Below are positions 28,209-36,493 of a DNA stretch of 59,570 nt, piece by piece. The stretch lies in NCBI RefSeq assembly GCF_900101475.1, contig NZ_FMZV01000024.1, forward strand, positions 1 through 59,570, given 5' to 3'. This DNA comes from Ruegeria marina (GTDB lineage Bacteria; Pseudomonadota; Alphaproteobacteria; Rhodobacterales; Rhodobacteraceae). Numbering within the stretch: position 1 is the stretch's first letter; every line of letters begins with the position of its first letter. The translations under genes were made by a program, and so were the position numbers. The notes below the pieces were generated by a model, which did no database searches, was not told the origin of the DNA, and was given only the letters and a program-made list of their open reading frames with translations.

Positions 28209-29024
28209 ATGACGCCCGATCTGCCCTCGGACCTTCCCCGGGGCCGGGTCCGGCCCAACCGCCGCTTTGCCACGGTGCGGACGGTGATGGCGTTGATGCT
28301 GCGCGAGATGTCGACCCGCTACGGCCGCTCGCCCGGCGGCTATCTCTGGGCGGTGCTGGAGCCGCTGGGCGCGATCCTGATCCTGGGGCTGGCCTTTTCC
28401 CTGATCATGCGCACCCCGCAGCTGGGCAACAGTTTCATCCTGTTCTATGCAACGGCCTATCTGCCCTTCAACCTGTACCAGAGCCTGTCGCTGCTGGTGG
28501 CGCGCTCGATCACCTTTTCCAAGCCGCTGCTGAAATATCCTGCCGTCACCTGGGTTGACGCGATCCTGGCCCGGTTCCTGCTGAACCTGCTGACCGGGGT
28601 GCTGGTGACCTATCTGCTGCTGACCGGAATCCTGGCGGTCAGCGACACCCGGACCGTGATCGAACTGGGCCCCGTTGTCGAGGCGATGGCGCTGGCGGCC
28701 CTGCTGGGGCTGGGGCTTGGGGTTCTCAACTGCCTGCTGATCGGCATGATCCATGTCTGGGATCTGGTCTGGTCGATGGCCACCCGGCCGCTGTTCCTGG
28801 CCTCGGGCATCTTCTTCCTCTACGAGGACCTGCCGCAGTTTGCCCAGGATATCCTGTGGTTCAATCCGTTGATCCACATCTCCGCGCTGTCGCGGTCCGG
28901 CTTCTACCCGATGTATTCACCGCAGTATGTTTCGGTGCCCTATGTGCTCTTCTTCAGCCTGATACCCCTGGTCCTGGGGCTTCTGCTTCTGAGCCGCTAT
29001 CACCGGGATATCCTGAACGCCTGA
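28209..29024 (+). CDS. kpsM: capsular polysaccharide ABC transporter permease
   Basis: ABC-2 type membrane permease forming the inner-membrane channel for the polysaccharide. The 271 residues contain about six hydrophobic helices (for example LEPLGAILILGLAFSLIM and LLNLLTGVLVTYLLLTGILA). The N-terminal amphipathic region has MLREMSTRYGRSPGGYLWA, which is strongly conserved in KpsM/BexB/CtrC. ATG 28209 fits the family start. The gene is divergent from its partners kpsE and kpsT, an unusual split. Its 3' end overlaps the convergent GT2 gene by 71 bp, so transcription from either side could interfere. Confidence 0.94.
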   Translation: MTPDLPSDLPRGRVRPNRRFATVRTVMALMLREMSTRYGRSPGGYLWAVLEPLGAILILGLAFSLIMRTPQLGNSFILFYATAYLPFNLYQSLSLLVARSITFSKPLLKYPAVTWVDAILARFLLNLLTGVLVTYLLLTGILAVSDTRTVIELGPVVEAMALAALLGLGLGVLNCLLIGMIHVWDLVWSMATRPLFLASGIFFLYEDLPQFAQDILWFNPLIHISALSRSGFYPMYSPQYVSVPYVLFFSLIPLVLGLLLLSRYHRDILNA

Positions 29025-30027
29025 CCGGCCCCGCCGGGCCCGCCAGCGCCAGCACCGCCGCATGCGGCAGATCGGTGCGCCGGCGCATCCCGTCGGCGAT
29101 CGCCCGGCCCATCAGCCGCAGGAAGGCGCGGCGCTCGCCCCTGTGATGGCGCGTCTTGAGCAGCCATTTCGGCAGGATGGCAAGACAGGCGGGCAGGAAC
29201 AGCCAGCCCGCCGCCATCCGGTAGAGCATCAGCAGGTTGCGGTGATAGTAATAGGCCTTCCACAGCGGCAGGAAGCGCCCGCGCTGACCTTCGAACGTGC
29301 TCAGATCGTGTTCGAACCGCACCGAAGGCTCGAACCCGATCCGCCCGCCGGCCCGGGTCAGCCCCAGCGTATAGAGCCCGTCATCGCCATAGATGAAAAG
29401 CTGCGGATCGGGATAGCCGATCCGCGCGATCGCCTGGCGCGAGATGAAGAAGCCGACAAACGAGGTCACGTCGATCTGCATCCCGGGCCCGTCGTAATCG
29501 GCGGGCTGGACGTGAAACCCCGACCGGCCGCCGCCCAGCAGCGTGCGCAGGAACTCGCGCCGGTGCCAGAACGGGTTGCGCGACGGGCGGTTCATCTCGC
29601 AGATCTCGCCGCCGGGAAAATAGACCGCCGCCGCCACCGCATCCCAGCGGTCCCCGGGCAGGGCGTGAAAGGCCGCCAGCCCGCCGGGCGCGGGACGGCC
29701 GTCGTCATCGGTCAGCAACAGCCAGTCGGGCGCATGGGCTGCGACCGCGTGGCGCATGCCCCGTTCGAACCCGCCGGCCCCGCCGGTATTGATCTCGTTC
29801 CGCAGCACGTCGAGCCGGGGGTCGTCCTGCCCTGCCAGCCAGTCGGCGGTGCCATCGGTCGAGGCATTGTCGACCACCACCAGCGCCGCCAGATGTCCGG
29901 GCGCGGCCTCCAGCAGCCGGGCCACGGTTGCGCGCAGCTTCTCGAGCCGGTTGTAGGTGACCACCACCGCGACAAGACGGCGCGGCGGGAGAGCGGAAGA
30001 GGGGGCGGCTGGAACGGTGGACTGCAT
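28954..30027 (-). CDS. GT2 glycosyltransferase, galactofuranosyl/rhamnosyltransferase-like
   Basis: About 357 residues. It has the GT2 entry VAVVVTYNRLEKLRATVARL, VVVDNASTDGT, then NEINTGGAGGFERGM and LLLTDDDGRP. The NTGGAGGF box before the DxD occurs in galactofuranosyl- and rhamnosyltransferases such as GlfT1-type enzymes. A hydrophobic patch (GWLFLPACLAILPKW) near the C-terminus suggests membrane association. Start ATG 30027 precedes the GT2 fold by 17 residues; the frame continues upstream to 30114 without resemblance. Both UDP-Galf (glf) and dTDP-rhamnose (rml) are made on the plasmid, so either donor fits. Its 3' end runs 71 bp into kpsM on the opposite strand. Confidence 0.88.
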   Translation of the reverse strand: MQSTVPAAPSSALPPRRLVAVVVTYNRLEKLRATVARLLEAAPGHLAALVVVDNASTDGTADWLAGQDDPRLDVLRNEINTGGAGGFERGMRHAVAAHAPDWLLLTDDDGRPAPGGLAAFHALPGDRWDAVAAAVYFPGGEICEMNRPSRNPFWHRREFLRTLLGGGRSGFHVQPADYDGPGMQIDVTSFVGFFISRQAIARIGYPDPQLFIYGDDGLYTLGLTRAGGRIGFEPSVRFEHDLSTFEGQRGRFLPLWKAYYYHRNLLMLYRMAAGWLFLPACLAILPKWLLKTRHHRGERRAFLRLMGRAIADGMRRRTDLPHAAVLALAGPAGPVRRSGYPGDSGSEAEAPGPGVSG

Positions 30028-30265
30028 GAGAGGCAAAACACATAAATGCCCTCGCATGTCAAACCCTGCGCCCCCGCCTTGCGCTCCCATGTCGCCCGCC
30101 GCGGTCTTGCCCATGTCGGATTCATCGGGAAAGATAGGCGTCGAAAAGACTCAAGCAGAAGCGGGTGCGGGTCAGCCCTTTCGAAACAAGGGATGGTCGT
30201 AAGGGGATTTTACAGGTCTCTGTGATAGCCGTCTGCGGAATATCAAAGACCGGGAGCCTCGTTCC

Positions 30266-32776
30266 ATGTGCCAGATCTGTACTTCGTTCCGACCATTCGA
30301 TCCCGCATGCGGCTATGCCGCGCTGTCCGCCGAGCCGCTGAACGCCGTGCCCGCGGTGTCGGTCTCGATCAGCCAGAGCGTGGAGGGGACCCCGGCGGAG
30401 ATCGCCGATTACATGGTGAACGGGTACTGGGCAGGTCTCGGTCAGGGGCCGCGCGCGCCGGAGCTGGGAAGCGGCAACAGCCTGACCGTCGATCTCGGCG
30501 GGCTCGATGCCGCCCGGCAGGCGGTTGCCCGGGCCGCGCTCGAGGCCTGGTCGGATGTGACCGGCATCACCTTCGTGGATTTCGTTCCCCAGCCGCTGGC
30601 GCAGGTGAGCGAGAACGGGGATGCCGCCGCCGGGGTCTCCACCACCGCGCAGGTCGCGCCGGGAGAGCGGTTCAACGGCACGCTGGGCGGGGCGGACAAC
30701 AGCGACTGGGTGCGCCTCGACGTGACGAATGGCACGAACTATACCATCACCCTGACCGGCATCAGCCTGTCCGACCCGCTGCTGGTGCTGCGGGACGTCA
30801 ACGGTGCTGCCTTGCTCACCGTCGATGACGTGGCCCCCGGCAATCCGGATCCGGTGATGAGCTTCACCGCCACCGGCGACGGGTATTTCTTGCTCGACGT
30901 GCAGGCCGCGGATGGCGGTGGCGGCAGTTATGCGCTGGACGTGGTCAGCGGCACCGGCGGTAGTGGCGCGCAGATCACTTTCCGCTCCGACATGCCCGGC
31001 TCGATCACCAATGCCAGCGTCTCCGGCCAGACCCAGCTGTCGGCCGAGGTGAACATCACCCAGAACTGGGGCAACGGCATCCTGAGCTACGACAACTACA
31101 CCTTCATGACCTATATCCACGAGATCGGTCATGCACTGGGTCTGGGGCATCCGGGTCTCTACAACGCCGACGCCGTCTATGGGCAGGACGAGGTCTTTGC
31201 CAATGACAGCTGGCAGATGTCGGCGATGTCCTATTTCAACCAGACCGAAAACACCTCGATCATTGCCAGCCGGGCGGTGGCGGTCACCCCGATGCTGGCC
31301 GATGTCCTGGCCATCCAGCAGATCTATGGCACCCCGACGACCCTGCGCAGCGGCGATACCGTCTATGGGGCGGGCACCAACCTGACCGGCTATCTCGGCG
31401 ATCTGTTCCGGCTCTGGTCGGGCGAGGCGGCGGCCGACCCGGCGCTGTTCCGCGACAATCCCTTCGCCTTTACCCTGGTCGACAGCGGCGGCACCGACAC
31501 CGTGGATATGAGCTTTGTCACCGCGGCGCAGCGCATCGACCTGCGCGCGGGGCATTTCTCGGATGTGGACGGGCTGATCGGCAACATGGGCATCGCCTTC
31601 GGCACCGTGATCGAGAACGCGGTGGGCGGGTCCGGCAACGATACGCTGACCGGCAATGCCGCCGACAACCGGCTGACCGGCGGGGCGGGCAACGACCTGA
31701 TCCAGGGCGGTGGCGGAACCGGCGACCGGGCGGTCTATGCCCTGGCCATGGCCCAGGCCACGGTCACCCGGCAGGGCGACGCGACCGTCGTGTCCTCGGC
31801 GCTGGGGACCGACACGCTGACCGGCATCGAATACCTGGTTTTCTCCGATCAGACCCTGGCGCTCATCGGCAGCACCACCGAACCCACCGGCGGCAACGAC
31901 ACCCTGACCGGCACCGAAGGCGACGATCTGATCTCGGGGTTTGCGGGCAATGATTCGATCCTGGGGCTGGGCGGCAACGACACGCTCTATGGTGGTCCGG
32001 GGGGGGACACGCTCGACGGTGGCGCGGGCAACGACCTGCTTGGCGGGACCACGGAAAACGACCTGCTGCTGGGCGGCTGGGGCAACGACCAGGCCTATGG
32101 CGCGGCGGGCGACGACACGATCCGGGGCGGTGGCGGCAGCGACACCCTGGGCGGCTCGGCCGGCAATGACCAGATCCATGGCGACGACGGCAACGACGGG
32201 CTCTGGGGCTCGTTCGGGGACGACACCATCGAAGGCGGCGCCGGGGCGGACACGCTGGGCGGCTTCTGGGGCACGGATTCGCTGAGCGGCGGCGCCGGCA
32301 ATGATGAGCTCTGGGGCGCGGGAGGCAACGACACGCTCGACGGCGGCGACGACGACGACCGCGTCGGCGCGGGGGTCGATGACGACCGCGTTTCGGGCGG
32401 CGCCGGCAACGACCAGGTGTTTGGCGGGCTGGGCAATGACACGGTGTTCGGCAATGACGGCAACGACACGTTGTACGGTGCGGCGGGCGACGACGTGATC
32501 GACGGGGGGCTGGGCAGCGACGAGATGTATGCCGGGCCGGGCACCGACCGGATCATCTTCTCGGCCGGGCAGGACACGGTATTCTTCTTTTCCGCCACCG
32601 AGGACCGGGTGGACCTGTCCGGCGTGGCCGCGATCACCGGTTTCGCCGACCTGACCGCCAACCACCTGGCCGAGGTCAACGGCAGCGCGGTGATCACCGA
32701 CGGGCTGGGCAATGCGCTGAGGCTGGACGGGATCGCCGCCGCCGCCCTCGGGGCCGAGGATTTCCTGTTCCAGTAA
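30266..32776 (+). CDS. M10 family (serralysin-like) RTX metalloprotease
   Basis: A secreted zinc protease of 836 residues. The zinc motif HEIGHALGLGH, followed by a Met-turn in MSYFNQTEN, is diagnostic of metzincins of the serralysin branch. A PPC-like beta-sandwich (about 120-235, with NSDWVRLDVTNGTNYTITL) is inserted between the first half and the core of the protease domain. After a few GGSGND turns, a dense GGxGxDxLx array (about 530-760) binds calcium. The C-terminus, ending LRLDGIAAAALGAEDFLFQ, matches that of the RTX protein at 12999-16070 and should direct type I secretion. GGGAG lies before ATG 30266. A hairpin with arms GGGGCC/GGCCCC follows at 32794-32810. Substrate unknown; matrix or self-processing roles are inference. 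Confidence 0.92.
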   Translation: MCQICTSFRPFDPACGYAALSAEPLNAVPAVSVSISQSVEGTPAEIADYMVNGYWAGLGQGPRAPELGSGNSLTVDLGGLDAARQAVARAALEAWSDVTGITFVDFVPQPLAQVSENGDAAAGVSTTAQVAPGERFNGTLGGADNSDWVRLDVTNGTNYTITLTGISLSDPLLVLRDVNGAALLTVDDVAPGNPDPVMSFTATGDGYFLLDVQAADGGGGSYALDVVSGTGGSGAQITFRSDMPGSITNASVSGQTQLSAEVNITQNWGNGILSYDNYTFMTYIHEIGHALGLGHPGLYNADAVYGQDEVFANDSWQMSAMSYFNQTENTSIIASRAVAVTPMLADVLAIQQIYGTPTTLRSGDTVYGAGTNLTGYLGDLFRLWSGEAAADPALFRDNPFAFTLVDSGGTDTVDMSFVTAAQRIDLRAGHFSDVDGLIGNMGIAFGTVIENAVGGSGNDTLTGNAADNRLTGGAGNDLIQGGGGTGDRAVYALAMAQATVTRQGDATVVSSALGTDTLTGIEYLVFSDQTLALIGSTTEPTGGNDTLTGTEGDDLISGFAGNDSILGLGGNDTLYGGPGGDTLDGGAGNDLLGGTTENDLLLGGWGNDQAYGAAGDDTIRGGGGSDTLGGSAGNDQIHGDDGNDGLWGSFGDDTIEGGAGADTLGGFWGTDSLSGGAGNDELWGAGGNDTLDGGDDDDRVGAGVDDDRVSGGAGNDQVFGGLGNDTVFGNDGNDTLYGAAGDDVIDGGLGSDEMYAGPGTDRIIFSAGQDTVFFFSATEDRVDLSGVAAITGFADLTANHLAEVNGSAVITDGLGNALRLDGIAAAALGAEDFLFQ

Positions 32777-32793
32777 CCGCGACGGCGGCGGTT

Positions 32794-32810
32794 GGGGCCT
32801 GCGCGGCCCC
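32794..32810 (+). terminator. hairpin behind the M10 protease gene
   Basis: Arms GGGGCC and GGCCCC with a 5-nt loop, 17 bases after the stop codon. There is no T-run, so terminator activity is uncertain. Confidence 0.35.
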
Positions 32811-32830
32811 GCCTGCCGCCGGCTGCCCGC

Positions 32831-32966
32831 TCAGGCGCGGGCGCAGACATCCTCGCCCAGATAGCGGCCGGTCTGCACTTCGATCGGAACCATCGGCACC
32901 TTGCCGGGGTTTTCCATCCGGTGCACCGCGCCGATGATCAGGCTTTCGTACCAGCCCGGGGGCGGT
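32831..32966 (-). pseudogene. manC remnant with internal in-frame deletion
   Basis: Only the extreme C-terminus of a mannose-1-phosphate guanylyltransferase/isomerase is left. It reads GWYESLIIG, then AVHRMENPGKVPMV and VQTGRYLGED before a TGA at 32831-32833. Compared with the intact manC at 52537-53958, the bases equivalent to 52660-52830 (171 bp, 57 codons) are missing; the junction falls on a CGCC that is present at both ends of the missing part. A further seven codons are lost near the end. A 44-base stretch is identical to the intact gene. There is no start and no ribosome binding site, so it cannot be functional. Confidence 0.88.
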
Positions 32967-32989
32967 GTTCCTTGCCGCAAGAAATGCAC

Positions 32990-33019
32990 AAAAAAAGAAC
33001 AGGCCGAAACGGCCTGTTC
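32990..33019 (-). terminator. Rho-independent terminator of the yjbHFE operon
   Basis: On the minus strand, a perfect 10-bp stem (GAACAGGCCG/CGGCCTGTTC) with a TTT loop is followed directly by seven T. It lies 33 bases behind the yjbE-like stop. Confidence 0.92.
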
Positions 33020-33052
33020 CCTGGTGTTTCAATCCATCGGAACCGATGGAGA

Positions 33053-33388
33053 TCAGGACCCGCTGGTGGTGGTCGTGGTCGTGGTGGTCTCGTCGTCGCT
33101 GGCAACCGCCGCGATGATGACCACACCGGCGATGATGCCTGCCGCAGCGCCTGCGCCCAGCGTACCGCCGACCAGGCCGCCGCCAGTGGCTCCACCCTGC
33201 ACGGCGCCGGCATAGGCCGGGTTCACGGTTCCCGGAGTGCACCAGACCTTCAGGCGGCCATCTTCCAGATATTCCGCGCGAGTGACGTCGCAGATATTGG
33301 CAGCGCGCGCATCGGAAAGTGCATCGGCCGAGACCATTGCGGGAATCGTCATTGCGCAAGCGGCAAGAGCGACAATCATCTTTTTCAT
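33053..33388 (-). CDS. yjbE: YjbE/GfcA-like small exported protein
   Basis: 111 residues. A signal peptide (MKKMIVALAACAMTIPAMVSA) is followed by a soluble stretch with two Cys (ICDVTRAEYL, VWCTPG), then a glycine-zipper helix (GATGGGLVGGTLGAGAAAG into IIAGVVIIAAV) and a threonine-rich tail (DDETTTTTTTTSGS). The Thr-rich tail and membrane helix recall E. coli YjbE/GfcA, the small first member of the exopolysaccharide yjb/gfc operons. Here it is the last gene, after yjbH and yjbF. AGGGG precedes ATG 33388. A strong terminator follows. The homology call rests on composition and neighbours; the sequence is short. Confidence 0.75.
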   Translation of the reverse strand: MKKMIVALAACAMTIPAMVSADALSDARAANICDVTRAEYLEDGRLKVWCTPGTVNPAYAGAVQGGATGGGLVGGTLGAGAAAGIIAGVVIIAAVASDDETTTTTTTTSGS

Positions 33389-33520
33389 AATCAAACCCCT
33401 TTTGGCTGAACTTGGCCTCGTTGTAGACCAGATCATGTACCTTTTCAACGCGCCCTGCGCGCCTGTCCACTGAAAAGCGGCACTTTTTCGCGCTTTGTCC
33501 CCGGGTTGTTTCCGAATTGC

Positions 33521-34192
33521 CTATGGCGCAAGCTGTCTCAGCCGCAGATACCCCAGATAGGGGCCCGCCCATTGCCGGGATTGCCGCACCAGGCCGGCGC
33601 GTTCGTCGACCCAATAATCGTTGATTGCTTCGCCTCCCGAACCGCTGCAGGTCTGCTGCAGGTGGCGAGTCGGATAGCGGCGTTCGACGATTTCGATCGT
33701 CTCGGTCCCCAGGTCGGCCAGCTCGCAGACCAGCGCCATGCGCTGCGCCTCTTCGTCGCCACCGCGAATCAGCATCACATGCGCGCCGCCCCCCGAGGGA
33801 CCCGGCCCGCCGCCGACGCGCACCTCGCTCGACAGGACATCGCCGCCCAGGCCCCGGGTGGCCACCAGCACCCCGTTGCGCAGGGCGATGGTGGAATTGT
33901 CTCCGGTGCGCCAGACGGTAACCTGTCCGGCCGCGCCGTCGTCGCGTTCGGCGTTGACATAGAGATAGGCCGCCGCGTCGCGCGCCTCGACCGTCACCTC
34001 CAGCGCCGCACCCTCCAGCGCGTCGAGCTGGGCCCGGGTCACCGGCGGCAGGCCGGCATCGGGAGGCCCGAGCCGCTGCCGGATCAGCCCGGCCGTGTTG
34101 TTCAGCACCTGCACCTGCAGCGGCGCTTCCTCGGTGCCGCTGGAGCAGGCCGCCAGCAATAGGAGCAATCCGAAAGAGGCCAGCCGCTTCAT
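33521..34192 (-). CDS. yjbF: YjbF/GfcB family lipoprotein
   Basis: A 223-residue outer-membrane lipoprotein with lipobox LLAAC (Cys16). The mature part includes LNNTAGLIRQRLG, TVWRTGDNSTIALRNGVLVATRGLGGDVLSSE and the late WAGPYLGYLRLRQ, patterns of the YjbF/GfcB family (PF11102), which works with YjbH in exopolysaccharide secretion. ATG 34192 overlaps the yjbH stop as ATGA, giving translational coupling and deciding the start. A 132-bp gap separates it from the yjbE-like gene. Confidence 0.9.
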   Translation of the reverse strand: MKRLASFGLLLLLAACSSGTEEAPLQVQVLNNTAGLIRQRLGPPDAGLPPVTRAQLDALEGAALEVTVEARDAAAYLYVNAERDDGAAGQVTVWRTGDNSTIALRNGVLVATRGLGGDVLSSEVRVGGGPGPSGGGAHVMLIRGGDEEAQRMALVCELADLGTETIEIVERRYPTRHLQQTCSGSGGEAINDYWVDERAGLVRQSRQWAGPYLGYLRLRQLAP

Positions 34193-36372
34193 TCCCAGAA
34201 CCCCGCCCATTGATCGGTCAGCGCCTTTTGATGCGCCTTGCGCACCTCGCCGTAAAGCCGCCCCGGCACCGTTAGCCGCGCGCCGCCGTCGCGCTGGATC
34301 GGACGGATCACCGTGCCCATGCTCTTGCGGCTCGGCTTGCCCAGGAACCAGCCGAGCGGCATCGAGAAGCGGATGCCCTTGTCAAAGGAGCCCTCGCCGA
34401 ATTCGGCGGCCGAGACATTGGTCAGGGTAAAGAAGGCCCCCACCGACCAGCCGTTGGCAAAGATCCGGTCCATCGCAAAGGTCGCCCCCACATCGCCGGC
34501 AAGGTAACGGCCCACGTCGACCTGCCCGTGCAGCCCGTTGCCGAAATCCATGTAGGCCGAGGCATGGCCGGTGAAGACCCGGTAATCCCGGAAGCCCAGC
34601 CGCTGGTTGTAATCGCGCTTGAGCGCATAGTTCAGCTCGACCCCCAGCCCCAGCAGGCTGTTCACCGGCTTCCACAGGAGCTCGGTGGAAAGCCCGCCGT
34701 AGCCATATTCGAAATAGCCCGCCGTCACCCGCGCATAGAGATCCTCGCCCGGCTGCCAGTAGCGCGCCACGTAGAGATTGTTCAGCGTGGTGCCGTATTG
34801 TGCGTAAAGCGCCTGATCGGTGCGCACCGGCGGCAGTGCCGAGGTCGACACCCGCCCGTCCTTGAGATTGCCGGCGAGACGCTGGAAGACCCTTCCCGAG
34901 ATCACCCAGCCCGGCGCCGGCTGGTAGGTGGCGCCGAAATCGAGACCGACGTCGATGCGCACCGGCTGCTGCGGGTCGAAATAGGCCGGCGCGAAATAGG
35001 GCGCCACCGACCAGCTGAAATCGGGATAGAGCTCACGCCCGAACACGGCCGTCTCCGCGGGCGGTCCCGCCGCCCCGATGCCGGCCACGGCCAGGATCGC
35101 CTCCGGCGCCTCGGGGTCGAACTCCAGCGCCTCCAGATCCGAGCGCCGGAGGGTGACCCGCGACAGGCTCAGCCCGCGCGACACCAGCACCAGGTCGAAG
35201 GTCTCGACCGAGGGCGGCATCACCCGCGCCAGGGCGCGCGCCGCCCGGCCGATGGCAATCGCATTCGACATGTAGCGCGTGTTGCGGAACCGCAGCTCGG
35301 CCCGGGCGGCGCTGACATCGAGGCTTTCCAGCACCAGCCCGTCATCCTTCAGGATCGGTCCCAGCAGCGAGCGCAAGAGCGGCGCCGGTTTCGCCTCCGC
35401 CCAGCTGGTGTTCCAGGCCTCGGGGTTGGTGGCCCGGTCGGGCCGCACCGCGACCGGCTGCGGCGCGGGCACCGTCATCGGCATCGGCGGCTGTTTCGGG
35501 TTCAGCTGGATCTGGGCGCTGAGGCCGAACTCGGAGCCGTAAAGGTAATAGGCGCCCAGCCGGGTCCGCGGGCTGGCCTGCCACTCGACACCGAAGTTCA
35601 CCGGCGATTTCTTCCGGAACACCGAGGTGGTCCGGGTCTCGGTCACGTAATCGTCCGAGGAATATTCCAGCTTCAGCGCCCATTTCTCGTCCACCTGCCA
35701 TTCGAGACCGCCGAACAGCGCCATCGGACCGCGGAACCACTGGTCATAGGACAGCTGGCCGCCTGTATTGGCCGGGTCATAGGGCGGCCGGTTGCCGAAA
35801 CCGCCGAAGGACCCGAAGGACCCCAGCCGCCCCCATCCCAGGCCGGCGCTGAGCTTCAGCCGTCCGGGCAGGCGCGAGGCCCCCATGGGCGGGGTCTGGA
35901 ATGTCTTTGTCGCGACCAGATATTCGGCCGCATAGATGCCGGTGCCGGCGAAATCCTGCAGGCCAAGGGTGATCTGCGGCCGGTAGCGGCCTTCCTGCGC
36001 CAGCCGGAAGCGCACGTCGAAACCGCGGTCGTAATAGGTGGGAAAACCGTTCAGGTTCCAGTTGCTGATCGAGTTGTAGCGGAAGCTCGCCGACATCCAG
36101 GGCGTCGGCTGGAAGGTCAGCGTATAGCGCCCCTGGCCGCCGAAATAGCTGACCGTGGTGGTGAACTGCCCGTCGGGCAGCATCTCGCCCGAGGGCATGT
36201 CGATCACCCCCGGCACCCCGTAGAAGTTCAGGCTGGGCTGCGGCAGGGTCCGGAAATGCGGGGTCGTGGGCCCGTCCTGCCCCTGCGGGGCATCCTGGGC
36301 TGTCCCCGGCAGCGCGGCCATGCAGATCGCGGCTGCCGCCGCCAGCATCCTGCCTGTCATCCTGTTCTTCAC
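34189..36372 (-). CDS. yjbH: YjbH/GfcD family outer-membrane exopolysaccharide protein
   Basis: About 727 residues, the usual YjbH (PF06082) size, predicted as an outer-membrane beta-barrel. A signal peptide (LAAAAAICMAALPGTAQ) is followed by SLNFYGVPGVIDMPSGEMLPDG, the defining N-terminal block of the family. Alternating amphipathic strands follow, such as YTLTFQPTPWMSASFRYNSI and RYRPQITLGLQDFAGTGIY, down to GYFEYGYGGLSTELLW and FFTLTNVSAAEFGEGSFDKG. The frame opens at GTG 36372 with AGGGG upstream; ATG 36360 is an alternative, and both keep the signal peptide. First gene of the yjbH-yjbF-yjbE operon. Confidence 0.92.
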   Translation of the reverse strand: MKNRMTGRMLAAAAAICMAALPGTAQDAPQGQDGPTTPHFRTLPQPSLNFYGVPGVIDMPSGEMLPDGQFTTTVSYFGGQGRYTLTFQPTPWMSASFRYNSISNWNLNGFPTYYDRGFDVRFRLAQEGRYRPQITLGLQDFAGTGIYAAEYLVATKTFQTPPMGASRLPGRLKLSAGLGWGRLGSFGSFGGFGNRPPYDPANTGGQLSYDQWFRGPMALFGGLEWQVDEKWALKLEYSSDDYVTETRTTSVFRKKSPVNFGVEWQASPRTRLGAYYLYGSEFGLSAQIQLNPKQPPMPMTVPAPQPVAVRPDRATNPEAWNTSWAEAKPAPLLRSLLGPILKDDGLVLESLDVSAARAELRFRNTRYMSNAIAIGRAARALARVMPPSVETFDLVLVSRGLSLSRVTLRRSDLEALEFDPEAPEAILAVAGIGAAGPPAETAVFGRELYPDFSWSVAPYFAPAYFDPQQPVRIDVGLDFGATYQPAPGWVISGRVFQRLAGNLKDGRVSTSALPPVRTDQALYAQYGTTLNNLYVARYWQPGEDLYARVTAGYFEYGYGGLSTELLWKPVNSLLGLGVELNYALKRDYNQRLGFRDYRVFTGHASAYMDFGNGLHGQVDVGRYLAGDVGATFAMDRIFANGWSVGAFFTLTNVSAAEFGEGSFDKGIRFSMPLGWFLGKPSRKSMGTVIRPIQRDGGARLTVPGRLYGEVRKAHQKALTDQWAGFWE

Positions 36373-36493
36373 CCCGGCGCCCCTGCCTGTCGTTCCTTGC
36401 CGCCCTTAGATCACGAAGCCGGGGCGGCGATCAATCGTATTGGCAATGGTCGCGGCTGACCGGGCCGCCATGCGTGACCCGAAAGCCCCGGGT

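Noticed and set aside
30122-32665. An 847-codon minus-strand frame opposite the M10 protease
   Set aside because: It mirrors the RTX-coding repeats. The plus frame has HEIGHALGLGH, calcium-binding turns and a good ribosome binding site.
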